64,000 bases of DNA from Modestobacter sp. VKM Ac-2984 (GTDB lineage: Bacteria > Actinomycetota > Actinomycetes > Mycobacteriales > Geodermatophilaceae), in assembly GCF_026967985.1 (NCBI RefSeq), contig NZ_JAPVBJ010000012.1, positions 62,001 to 126,000 of the forward strand, in the 5' to 3' direction. The notes below the pieces were generated by a model that made no database searches, was not told the origin of the DNA, and was given only the letters and a program-made list of their open reading frames with translations. Positions 9,196 to 17,700 of this stretch are shown here, in pieces; the first letter of the stretch is position 1, and every line of letters begins with the position of its first letter. A program made the translations under genes and the position numbers.

Positions 9196-9295
9196 CTGCA
9201 GGCCTCCGGCTCATGGCCCCCGCATCAGGCGGGAGCATCAGGCGCGGCCAGCGTGTCCCCCTCGCCCCCGCCGGTCAACGGGGTGCGACGTGCTG

Positions 9296-9308
9296 GAACA
9301 CGTTGTTC
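9296..9308. promoter_or_regulatory. Candidate operator upstream of eut operon
   Basis: GAACA-CGT-TGTTC, a perfect 5-bp inverted repeat with a 3-base centre, sits about 100 bases before the permease start in the 151-base gap behind the MFS gene. It resembles a dimeric repressor or activator site. No regulator gene is adjacent. The chance occurrence of such a short repeat is not negligible. Confidence 0.35.
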
Positions 9309-9314
9309 ACACCC

Positions 9315-9328
9315 GGCCCCGCGGGGCC
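9315..9328 (-). terminator. GC hairpin after MFS gene (possible terminator)
   Basis: GGCCCCGCGGGGCC is a perfect 14-base palindrome 18 bases beyond the MFS stop codon. It may help end that transcript before the eut promoter. It has no T-tract and a minimal loop, so the call is weak. Confidence 0.3.
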
Positions 9329-9346
9329 CCCGTGACCTGGCTGCGG

Positions 9347-10762
9347 TCAGCCGACCTCGAGCAGCTGCAGGTCGCGCACGTAGCTGCAGGCGCCGACGTT
9401 CACCCGGGCCGCGGCCGGGCGGAGCACCACGCCCACCGGGCGCAGCACGACCGCCACCGGACGCCGGCCGAACAGCACCGGGTAGGTCCATCCCCGGCGG
9501 GGCAGCACCGGGCGCCGCACCTGCTCGCCCTCGATGCCGAGCACCAGCACCGCGGCCAGCACCGCCATCAACGCCACCGTGCCCAGCGCGGCGGGCAGCC
9601 CGGCGTGCTCGGCGAGGAAGCCGATCACCGGCGGACCACCGAGCAGGCCGGTGTACCCGACCGTGGTGGACAGCGCGACGCCCGAGGGCCCACCGAGGGC
9701 ACCGGCCCGGGCGATGGCCAGCGGGAAGACGTTGGCCAGCCCGAGACCGACGAGCACGAAGCCGGCCAGCGCGACCGGCAGCGACGTCGTCGTCACCGCG
9801 GTCAGCGCGCCGGCCGCGGCCAGCAGTGACCCGCCGACCAGCAGCCGCCGCTCACCCAGGGCGAGGACCAGCCGCCCACCGGCCAGCCGGCCGGCGGCCA
9901 TCGCCGAGGAGAAGCCGGCGTACCCGGCCGCCGCCAGGGCGGGGGCGGCGGCCAGCTGCTCGCGCAGGTGCAGTGCACCCCAGTCGCTCAGCGCGCCCTC
10001 GCCGTACGCGGTCGCCCCGGCGACCGCACCCAGCAGCACCAGGACGCCCGTGGGACGGGGGCCAGGAGGTGCACCGCCGGTGTCCGGGGCGAGCGGGTCG
10101 GCCGCCGGCAGGGGCCGGGGCGCATCGCCGCGGACGAGCACCGGCCCGGCCCAGGCCATCGCGACCAGGCCGACGATCGCCACGCCCGCCAGGTGCGGCG
10201 CGACCCCCATCACGGCGGAGGCCAGCCCGCCGACCAGGGCACCCACCAGGCCGCCGCCGCTGAACGCGGCGTGCAGGCCGGACAGCAGCGGCCGCCCGGC
10301 GCGGGCCTCGACCTCCACGCCGACGCTGTTGGCGGCGACGTTCACCGCACCGGTGACGGCGCCGAACAGGAACAGCCCGGCGCACAGCGCCGGGACGGTG
10401 CCGGCCAGCCCGGGCAGGACGGCGCTCACGCTCGCCGCCACGCCGGCCAGCGCCGCCAGCCGTCCGGTGCCGAACCGGGCGCACAGCGCGCCGGTGGCCT
10501 GCATGCAGGCGAGTGCGCCGAGCGACAGGCACAGCAGCGCGATGCCCAGGGCGGTGTGACCGGCGCCGGTGGCGGCGCTGACGTCGGGGACCCGGGCGGC
10601 CCAGCTGCCGAACACGAAGCCGTCGAGACCGAAGAGGAGGGCGACGGCGACCCGCAGCCGGCGCAGCGAGGGTGGGGCGGTCGGTGGGAGCGCCCGGGCG
10701 AACGCCGAACGGAGCAGACCCGGAGCCTGGGCAGGGGGACGCGAGGGCACAGAGATGACCAT
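9347..10762 (-). CDS. MFS transporter
   Basis: A 471-residue major facilitator with about 12 hydrophobic helices. It resembles the YbjJ/sugar-type MFS group: FGLDGFVFGSWAARVPD in helix 1 and GLHAAFSGGGLVGAL in helix 5 are typical there. Substrate unknown. The last about 55 residues (after GIEGEQVRR) extend beyond helix 12 and contain a near repeat, PVAVVLRPVGVVLRP, which is unusual for the family. The ATG at 10762 was chosen because upstream residues are not transporter-like. It is divergent to the 10981 gene across 218 bases in which no clear operator was seen. Confidence 0.8.
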   Translation of the reverse strand: MVISVPSRPPAQAPGLLRSAFARALPPTAPPSLRRLRVAVALLFGLDGFVFGSWAARVPDVSAATGAGHTALGIALLCLSLGALACMQATGALCARFGTGRLAALAGVAASVSAVLPGLAGTVPALCAGLFLFGAVTGAVNVAANSVGVEVEARAGRPLLSGLHAAFSGGGLVGALVGGLASAVMGVAPHLAGVAIVGLVAMAWAGPVLVRGDAPRPLPAADPLAPDTGGAPPGPRPTGVLVLLGAVAGATAYGEGALSDWGALHLREQLAAAPALAAAGYAGFSSAMAAGRLAGGRLVLALGERRLLVGGSLLAAAGALTAVTTTSLPVALAGFVLVGLGLANVFPLAIARAGALGGPSGVALSTTVGYTGLLGGPPVIGFLAEHAGLPAALGTVALMAVLAAVLVLGIEGEQVRRPVLPRRGWTYPVLFGRRPVAVVLRPVGVVLRPAAARVNVGACSYVRDLQLLEVG

Positions 10763-10980
10763 GGGAGACCTTCGGGGAGTGGGCGCGCAGCACCGCGGAA
10801 CGGCTGGCGGGGGTCGGGGAGCACACGACCTCGGGCGCTGGGTTCCACGGTGCCACTCGGATGTGCGCAATGCGTGTCCATCCGGTGTCCAGCCGGCGTG
10901 AGAGCGCGCACGGTGTCGCAACGCACGTCCCGACCGCCCCTGCGGTTGCCGGACCAGCGCCGGGGACCGAGGGTCAGGAC

Positions 10981-11940
10981 ATGACCGGGACCTTCGCTCG
11001 TGGGCTGCTCGCCGGCGCCGCCGGCACCACCGCCCTCAACGCCGTCACCTACGTCGACATGCTGCGTCGCGGCCGTCCGGCCAGCAGCGTGCCGGACCGG
11101 ACCGCCGCTGCGCTCGCCTCCGCCGCCGGGGTGGACGTGCCCGGCAGGGGCGCGGCGCGGGAGGCCCGGACCAGTGGCCTCGGTGCGCTGTTGGGGATCG
11201 GCAACGGCCTCGGCGTCGGCCTGCTGGCCAGCCTGGCCCGCGCCGGCGGGGTGCGGATGCCCGGACCGGTCGGCGCGGTCGTCACCGGTGCTGCCGCGAT
11301 GGCGGCCACCGACGGCCCGACGGCGGCGCTGGGCGTGACCGATCCGCGCACCTGGACGGCCTCGGAGTGGGCGGCCGACGCGGTGCCCCACCTCGCGTAC
11401 GGCGCCGCGGTGCAGGCCGTCGTCTCCGGGCTGCCGACGCGCAAGGAGCGGGTCCTGGTGAAGCAGCGCGCGTCGGCCGGGCTGGTCGCGCGGTCACTGC
11501 TGCTCGGTACGGCGGCCGGGTGCCGCAGCTCCCTCGGGCTGGCCGCGCCGACGCTCACCGCCGCCGACACCGGCGTCGTCAAGAAGCTGGGCTCCCTGCT
11601 CTCCGTGGGCGGCGAGGTCTACGCCGACAAGCAGCCGGGCATCCCGCCGCGGACCAGTCCTGCGGTCCTCCCCTCACGCCTGGCCAGCGGGGCCGGCGGC
11701 GCGGGGCTCCTGGCCCGGCGTCAGGGGCAGAACGCGGCGCTGCCGGTGCTGGCCGGGGCCGCCGGTGCCGCCGCCGGGTCCTTCGGCGGCCTGGCCTGGC
11801 GGCGCTGGGCAGCGGACCTGATGCCGGACTGGCAGGCCGCGCTGATCGAGGACGGCGTGGCCGTGCTCCTGGCCCTCGCCGCCTGCCTGCCCGGACGCCG
11901 GCGCTCCACCCGGCTGCGCGTGGTCAAGGTCCTCGACTGA
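10981..11940 (+). CDS. Putative membrane protein, DUF4126-like C-terminus
   Basis: A 319-residue protein. The N-terminal half has glycine/alanine-rich helices (GLLAGAAGTTALNAVTYVD, then GNGLGVGLLASLARAGG and AVVTGAAAMAA). The C-terminal half (about 165-300), with ARSLLLGTAAGCRSSLGLAAPTL and helices near 255-300, resembles DUF4126-type membrane proteins. It could be a fusion of two membrane modules. No catalytic motif is evident. The ATG at 10981 starts the hydrophobic region directly. The stop is five bases from that of the convergent TIGR03086-type gene. Confidence 0.55.
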   Translation: MTGTFARGLLAGAAGTTALNAVTYVDMLRRGRPASSVPDRTAAALASAAGVDVPGRGAAREARTSGLGALLGIGNGLGVGLLASLARAGGVRMPGPVGAVVTGAAAMAATDGPTAALGVTDPRTWTASEWAADAVPHLAYGAAVQAVVSGLPTRKERVLVKQRASAGLVARSLLLGTAAGCRSSLGLAAPTLTAADTGVVKKLGSLLSVGGEVYADKQPGIPPRTSPAVLPSRLASGAGGAGLLARRQGQNAALPVLAGAAGAAAGSFGGLAWRRWAADLMPDWQAALIEDGVAVLLALAACLPGRRRSTRLRVVKVLD

Positions 11941-11944
11941 TCGG

Positions 11945-12547
11945 TCAGGCTCGCCAGCCGGGGTCGCGGCCGGTGAGCCCGAGCGCCCGGTCGAAGGCCG
12001 GGGCGTCGGCCGGTACCGCGACCGCGGGTCCGTACCAGCCGCCGTCCCGGCCCATCGGCGCCAGCGGCGCGACCGCCGCCAGCACCGCCTCCCCCAGCTC
12101 GGCCGGGACCCCGTAGCCCGCGCCGACCGCCCGGGCCAGGTCCCAGCCGTGCAGCGCGAACTCGGCGAGCATCAGCGGGCCGACGACGCCGGCGGGCATC
12201 GGGGTGGCGCCCAGCAGCGTCTCCCCCTCCCAGGCGGCGGGGTCGGCCCAGGCGTCGGCCGCGGTGTCCAGTTCGACGGGGACGGCGCCGGCCCACTGCT
12301 CGACCGGGACGCCGTCCAGGAACGGGGCCGGCCGCAGGCTGCTCCCGTCGTGCTCCAGCGGCATCCCGGTTGCGGCGCGCTGGGACAGCAGGGCGGCCCA
12401 GGCCAGGTGGTCGACCAGCGCGCGGACGTCGTAGTCGCCGCACGGCGTGGGTGCGGTGAGCTGATCGGGGCGGACGGCGGCGAGCGCGCTCGCGGCCAGG
12501 CCCGAGGCGGCACGCACCGCGGCCGGCGGGCTGAGGGGGAAGGTCAT
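11945..12547 (-). CDS. TIGR03086-type mycothiol/DinB-fold protein
   Basis: A 200-residue DinB-like four-helix protein of the maleylpyruvate isomerase/mycothiol-dependent group. The N-terminal TPCGDYDVRALVDHLAWA stretch (metal-ligand His about 48) and FALHGWDLARAVG (His about 133) match TIGR03086 family signatures. These proteins bind a divalent metal and are thought to use mycothiol as thiol cofactor. The exact reaction here is unknown. It stands alone between a convergent membrane protein gene and the small-gene pair to its right. Confidence 0.75.
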   Translation of the reverse strand: MTFPLSPPAAVRAASGLAASALAAVRPDQLTAPTPCGDYDVRALVDHLAWAALLSQRAATGMPLEHDGSSLRPAPFLDGVPVEQWAGAVPVELDTAADAWADPAAWEGETLLGATPMPAGVVGPLMLAEFALHGWDLARAVGAGYGVPAELGEAVLAAVAPLAPMGRDGGWYGPAVAVPADAPAFDRALGLTGRDPGWRA

Positions 12548-12587
12548 GGCCCCAGCCTGCCCGGTCCCGGCGCGGCGGTCGCGCGGC

Positions 12588-12995
12588 TCAGGTCGCCGGG
12601 CCGGACTCCTCGGCCGCGGCCAGCAGCCAGCCGGGTCCCGAGACCCGGGCGGTGTCCGGGAGCCGCTCCCGCAGTCCCCGGTCCGCGGTGACCACCAGCA
12701 GGTCGTCGTCGCCGTCGGCGAGGTCGGCGGCGGTCGCGGCCAGCGCGTCGTCGCCGCTCCCGGGCGCCCGGACCAGCCGGAGTCCGGCCGGGGCCTCGAC
12801 CTCCCGGGCCTGGCCCTCGACCACCGCGACCAGCGCGGTCACCAGGACCGGTTCGCCGTCCGGGCCGGCCAGGTCCCGGCCGGGCAGCGCGGCCAGCTGC
12901 TCCAGCAGCCGGGCGGTGGCGCCGGCCCGGTCGCGCCACCAGCCGTCGGGCCGGGACCCGACGGTGTTGGCGACGTCGACCAGCAGAACCGTCAT
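12588..12995 (-). CDS. NYN/PIN-like domain protein
   Basis: A 135-residue Rossmann-like protein opening with VLLVDVANTVGSRPDGWW, where the early Asp and Asn match NYN/PIN-type acidic sites. SGDDALAATAADL and LLVVTADRGLRERL supply later acidic residues (about 81, 82 and 103). PIN/NYN proteins are usually ribonucleases. Related proteins are often labelled NTP pyrophosphohydrolase, and I cannot decide between these from sequence. The ATG overlaps the stop of the small membrane protein gene by four bases (ATGA), so the two are probably coupled. Confidence 0.55.
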   Translation of the reverse strand: MTVLLVDVANTVGSRPDGWWRDRAGATARLLEQLAALPGRDLAGPDGEPVLVTALVAVVEGQAREVEAPAGLRLVRAPGSGDDALAATAADLADGDDDLLVVTADRGLRERLPDTARVSGPGWLLAAAEESGPAT

Positions 12996-13138
12996 CGGCG
13001 TCGTGAGGCGCCGAGCACCGCGGTGGCGACGAAGAAGAGCAGCCCGACGATGGCCAGCCAGAACAGGCCCTCCACGACCATCCCGATCACGGTCACGGCG
13101 ACCCAGACGAGGAGCAGCAGGAGCAGGAGACGGAGCAC
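12992..13138 (-). CDS. 48-residue hydrophobic membrane protein
   Basis: A very small protein, almost entirely two hydrophobic segments: residues 1-14 with a run of leucines, and about 20-42. It ends in ASRRR, which places the C-terminus inside. The GTG at 13138 lies seven bases after a TACGGT -10 hexamer and no Shine-Dalgarno precedes it, so a leaderless start is proposed. The stop overlaps the start of the NYN/PIN-like gene by four bases. Similar tiny membrane proteins are widespread with no known role. Confidence 0.55.
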   Translation of the reverse strand: MLRLLLLLLLVWVAVTVIGMVVEGLFWLAIVGLLFFVATAVLGASRRR

Positions 13139-13145
13139 AGCACCG

Positions 13146-13151
13146 ACCGTA
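13146..13151 (-). promoter_or_regulatory. Leaderless -10 (TACGGT) for small membrane gene
   Basis: TACGGT on the minus strand, seven bases before the GTG at 13138. It is the same hexamer used before the GTG at 5205. No clear -35. Confidence 0.45.
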
Positions 13152-13157
13152 GCGAGG

Positions 13158-14156
13158 TCAGCTGCCCTCTGCCGCCCCCAGCCGCCAGTAGCCCATGAAG
13201 GCCACCGCGGTGCGCGGGACGCCGAGGTCGCGGACCAGCCGGCGGCGCAGCTTCTTGACCATGCCCGCCTCCCCGGCCAGCCAGGCGTAGCAGCCGTCGG
13301 GCCGGCGCTCGGGCACCTCCCAGAGGATGCCGCCCTCCAGGTCGACGTCCTCGGGGTCCTGCCCTGCGGTGCGCGCGGCGACGCCGAGCTCGCAGAGCGC
13401 AGCGTGCACGGCCGGGCCGAGCGCCTCGCCGCGGGCGCGTCCGCCGCGGACCAGCCAGCGGACCTCGACCCCCGGCGGCACCGTGAGCGACAGCACGTCC
13501 CCGGCCTCGGGGACCTCAAGCACGGCGACGGTGCGCCGGCCGGCGGGCAGCGACTCCACGATCGCGCTGATCGCCGGGACGGCGGTCTCGTCCCCGGCGA
13601 GGAACAGGGTGCCGTCGGCCGGCGGGGCCCACTCGACGCCCCAGGGCCGGCCGGAGGCCGCCCCGCCCGGACCGGGCCGGTCGGGGCCGAGCACCACGAT
13701 CGGGTCGCCCGGGACGGCGGCGGCGGCCCAGCTGGCGGCCGGGCCGGGGTGCCCGTCCTCGACCCCGTGCAGGACGACGTCGACGTCCAGCTCGCCGAGC
13801 TGGGGGCGGGCGGCGCGCACGGTGTAGGTGCGCAGGTACGGGCGGCGGTCGTCGGGGAGGGCGCAGTAGTCCGCGTACCAGCCCGGGCCGTCGGTGAGCA
13901 GGTCGGTCACCGGGGCGCCGTCCCGGGAGAGCACCAGCTTGATCCGCTGGTCGGCGCCTGCCGCACCGAAGCCGGTGAGCTCCGGGCCGGTGAGGGTGAT
14001 CCGCAGGAAGCTGGGGCTCAGCCGCTCGACGCGCTGCACCGTGACGGCGAAGAAGCGGTACTCCGGCGCGGTGACCGGCTGCTGGACCACCGGTTGCGGC
14101 TCGGCCGGGCTCTCGAGAACCGCCGTTCCGGCACGTCCGGGCATCGCCGTGGACAT
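13158..14156 (-). CDS. Siderophore-interacting protein (ferric reductase)
   Basis: A 332-residue FAD/NAD(P)H flavoprotein of the ViuB/SIP family that reduces ferric siderophores in the cytosol to release iron. The FAD-binding barrel is at about 30-150 (RRPYLRTYTVR binds FAD). The NAD(P)-binding part follows, with LGPDRPG, FLAGDETAVPAI and the C-terminal WLAGEAGMVKKLRR and MGYWRLG signatures. It has a 30-residue extra N-terminus of low complexity. An iron box lies about 50 bases upstream, so repression by an IdeR/DmdR-type regulator is expected. Confidence 0.92.
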   Translation of the reverse strand: MSTAMPGRAGTAVLESPAEPQPVVQQPVTAPEYRFFAVTVQRVERLSPSFLRITLTGPELTGFGAAGADQRIKLVLSRDGAPVTDLLTDGPGWYADYCALPDDRRPYLRTYTVRAARPQLGELDVDVVLHGVEDGHPGPAASWAAAAVPGDPIVVLGPDRPGPGGAASGRPWGVEWAPPADGTLFLAGDETAVPAISAIVESLPAGRRTVAVLEVPEAGDVLSLTVPPGVEVRWLVRGGRARGEALGPAVHAALCELGVAARTAGQDPEDVDLEGGILWEVPERRPDGCYAWLAGEAGMVKKLRRRLVRDLGVPRTAVAFMGYWRLGAAEGS

Positions 14157-14205
14157 CGCTTCTCCCGTGCTCGTCGTGACCGACTCGTGCGCAGCCGGAC
14201 AATGG

Positions 14206-14221
14206 TGAGGCTAGCCTAACC
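14206..14221. promoter_or_regulatory. Iron box upstream of siderophore-interacting gene
   Basis: TGAGGCTAGCCTAACC contains the perfect palindrome AGGCTAGCCT and closely matches the actinobacterial IdeR/DmdR core TTAGG(C/T)TAGCCTAA. It lies 50 bases before the gene start, a position where bound repressor would block transcription. A second iron box is at 23352-23368. Confidence 0.75.
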
Positions 14222-14268
14222 AGGCTGCCGAGGGAACGTCTCGACAGAGATCGGCGGCACGGAGCGGC

Positions 14269-14723
14269 TCACCGGGTGTGCGGCGCCCGCCCCAGCGCGG
14301 CGCAGATGACGTCCGCGACCGACTCCGGGTCCTCGTGCTCCCAGAACCGGAGGACCCGCCACCCCAGCTCGGTCAGCACCGCGTCGGTGCGCCGGTCCCG
14401 GACGAGGTTGGCGGTCAACTTCGCCGCCCACCCGGCCTCTCTGCAGGGGCCCGCCGCGAGCTTGCGAGCGGTGGGGGCAGAGAGGTCCTTCATCCGTCGA
14501 TGAAGACGACGAGGCGCCGGCCCTTCCACACCAGGTCACCGCGGGCGCGGGTCTCCCGGCAGGGCCGGACGTCGACTCGGTAGCGGACGCCTCGGGCGTG
14601 CAGGCGCCGGCGGACGGCGAGCTCCGGCGCGGTGTCCCGCCGGCCGCGCCGGCGGAAGCGGGCCCGCACCGGAGCTGACGAGGGGTCCGGGGCGCGCCGG
14701 AGGTCGACCCCCGCCGCACTCAC
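14269..14723 (-). pseudogene. vsr: vsr mismatch endonuclease, disrupted by palindromic repeat
   Basis: Two pieces of one very-short-patch-repair endonuclease. The N-terminal piece starts at the GTG at 14723 (overlapping the helicase stop by four bases), runs through the DTAPELAVRRRLHARG helix and RARGDLVW (likely active-site Asp), and stops at FIDG-TGA. The C-terminal piece (from about 14430) carries WAAKLTANLVRDRR and GWRVLRFWEHE. Between them, where functional enzymes have the CFWHGC-type segment with catalytic histidines, lies repeat copy B. The 62 intervening bases are not a multiple of three. Catalytic residues and frame are lost, so it is a pseudogene. Confidence 0.88.
14434..14492 (-). 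repeat. Palindromic 3'-end repeat, copy B (inside vsr)
   Basis: Outer stem CCTCTCTGC (14436-14444) pairs with GCAGAGAGG (14477-14485). Inner CCGC pairs with GCGG, where copy A has CCCC/GGGG. On the minus strand it begins TGAAGGACC, giving the in-frame stop that ends the N-terminal vsr piece. Confidence 0.85.
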
Positions 14724-17700
14724 ACCTGGGCGACGGCCGGGGCCTGCGGTGCGGGCCGGGCCGCCGCGGTGGCGATCTCGACGAGCCGGCACAGGCCGTT
14801 GACCAGCCGCAGCTGCTCCGGCGTCTGCACCGGTGAGGTGAGCAGCGCCGGGCTGCCGACCAGGTAGGCGACGGTCTTGGCGCGGGACAGCGCCACGTTC
14901 AGCCGGTGCCGGTCGAGCAGGAAGTCCAGCCGCCGGGGCACGTGGGCACCACTGGAGGCGGCCAGGGTGAAGACGGCCACCGCCGCCTCCCGGCCCTGGA
15001 ACTTGTCCACCGTGCCGACCTCCACCTCACCCAGCCCGACCGCGGCGAGTGCGCTGCGCACCTGGTTGACCTGCGCGTTGTACGGCGTGACGACCAGGAC
15101 GTCGGCCGGCCCCATCACCCGCTCGACCCCGCCGGTCCGCCAGCTCCGGCCCATCAGCCCGGCGACGAGCTCGGCGACGACGGCCGCCTCCTCCGGGGAG
15201 GCGGAGCCGTTGCCCTCGTGCACCACCGGCACCCAGCCGATCCCGGCCGGTGCCGCCCACCGGGCCGGGGCGTCGAGCTCGTTGTCGGCCGTGACCGGCG
15301 CCGGCTGCAGCTCCCCGCCGTAGGACAGCCCGGAGACCACCCGGCACAGCGCCGGCGCCATCCGCCAGCTGCGGTCCAGGAACACCCCCCGGTCGGCGGT
15401 GAGCACCTCCTGCTCGCCCAGTACGTGCTGCAGTGCGGAGACGTCGGCGCCGTCGGGGTGGATGCCCCGGCCGGGCTGGCGCAGCTGCTGCGGGTCACCG
15501 AGCAGCACCAGGTTGGTCGCGGCCCGGCTCACCGCCAGCGTGTTGGCCAGGGACAGCTGCCCGGCCTCGTCGACGACCAGCACGTCCAGCCGGCCGGCCA
15601 GCTCCGGACGGGCGAACAGCCACGACGTCCCGGCCACCAGGTCGACGTCCCCACCGTCGAGGGCGTCGACGACCTGGCCGTTGGAGCCGACGCACTGCAC
15701 GTCGGCGTCGCGGCACCGCTGCAGCTCATCGGCCTTCTGCAGCGCCCGGACCGGCACCCCGGCCTCCCGGGCGGCCGCCATCACCGCGTCGAGCAGGTTG
15801 CCGATCACCTTGTGGCTGGAGGCGGTCACGCCCACCCGCTTGCCGGCGCGGACCAGGTCGACGACGGCGCGGGCGCCGGTGTACGTCTTCCCCGCTCCCG
15901 GCGGGCCCTGGACCGCCAGCACTCCGCCGTCGAGCAGCCCGGCCAGCCGGCGCACCGCGGCCGCCGACTCCTCCCCGGGCTCCCGCTGCGGTGCCCCGGC
16001 GAGCAGCCGTGGCGGCCGGCGCAGCAGCAGGTCACGGGCCGATCGGACGGGACCCGGGGCGTCGATGCCGCTGCCCGCCACCTGCTCGCCGAGGTCGGTG
16101 AGCGCGGCCCGGAAGAGCTTGTCGCTCGGCGGCGAGGTGGGCAGCAGACCGGTCGGGTGCTCGAGGGCGGCGGCCGCGCCGCGCGCCAGCACCACCCAGC
16201 CGGCGGTCGGGTCGATGTCGACGACCGAGCTGGTGAGCCGCTTCCCGTCCGCGGCGGGCAGCAGGTGCTCGTACCGGTTGCCGGCCGACACCTTGGTCTC
16301 CTGCGGCGGGAACCGGTAGCGCCAGTGCTGTGACCGCTGCGCCGCACCGACCAGCTCGGGCGCCTCCAGCGGGCCCAGCGCCGGGGTCTCCCGCTCCAGG
16401 TCGTCCGCGGCCAGGTCACGCAGCCGGAAGTACTCCCACCAGGCCGAGCGAGCCTCCCGGGCGTGCCAGCCCAGCTGCTGGGCCAGCAGCCAGGTGGCCT
16501 CCTGCTCCGGGGTCCGGTCGGTGTCGGGCAGCCCGGCGGTCAGCCGGAGCTCCAGCTCCTCGCGCAGCTCCTGAGCCGCGGCGTTCTCCGCGGAGCCGTC
16601 CGGGTCGCCGTCCTCCGGCCGGACCAGCCGCGCACCGGAGGCGAGCAGCTCGGTGCGCCGGGCCTCCAGCCAGTCGCGCAGCTCCCGGGTGGAGACGCAG
16701 TCGTCGCGGTTGTAGGCCTCGATCTGGTCGAGCAGCGCCTGGTCGCGGGTGGCGAGCCAGCGTTCGAAGGCGACGATGCTCTCCCCGGCGTCCGACACGT
16801 CGGCGCCGTGCACGCGGGTGTGCCCGCGGTAGTAGTCCTCCACCTGCTTGATCGAGTACGACTCCTTGCTCAGCCGCAGCCCCTGGCGCACCACTGCGTA
16901 GAGGTCGACGAGGACGTCGGCCCGCAGCAGCCGGTCGACCTCGGCCTCCCGGGTCTGCAACCGGGCCGACAGCGTCTTGAGCCGGGTCGGCTCGTAGGGC
17001 GCGTAGTGGAAGACGTGCATCGCCGGGTCCGCGGCGTGGGCTGCGGTCAGGTGGTCGACCAGCGCTTCGAACGCGAGACGCTCGGCAGCGGACTGGTCGT
17101 CAGCGGCCGGGTCGCAGCCCCAGAAGGCGGTGAACTCCCCGGCGGTGTCCAGGACCCCCCACAGGTACTCCAGCCCGGCGTCGCCGGCGAAGGGATCGCC
17201 CTCGATGTCGAAGAACAGGTCGCCGGCGCTCGGCGGCGGCAGCAGCTCGAAGCCGCGCCCCGGCTCGCGCGGCAGGAACTCGTAGGTGGGCAGCCCGGAC
17301 TCGCGCTCCTGCACCTGCAGCCGGGCCTGCTGGGTGAGCCGCTCCCGCGAGCTGCGGCCGATGGCGTCGGGCAGCTCGTCGGGGGTGCGGGTGGCCAGCG
17401 CGGTGACGGTCGGGACACCGGCCTCGACCAGCGCGGTCGCGTGGTCGCGGCGCATGAAGGCCACGAGGGACAGCGAGTCCTCCTCGCGCCAGCGCGCGGT
17501 GCAGGTCTCCCGCCAGGGGCAGACGCCGCAGTGCGCGTTCGGGTACGGCGGCGCCAGCTCCCCGTCAGCGAGCCGGGCGAGGAACCGGGTGCGGGCGGCC
17601 CGGGTGTAGGCCTCCGCGTCGGAGTACCGGAACACCAGCTCCTGCTGGTCGCCGGTGACCACCGTGAGCAGCTCGGGCGGCACGCCCTGCAGCCCGGCCA

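Noticed and set aside
9315-9328. GGCCCCGCGGGGCC as an operator for the eut operon
   Set aside because: It sits directly behind the MFS stop and is a plain GC palindrome; a weak terminator is the simpler reading.
14269-14723. vsr break as a sequencing error
   Set aside because: The inserted sequence matches the repeat at two other places and replaces the catalytic segment, which a base-calling error would not do.
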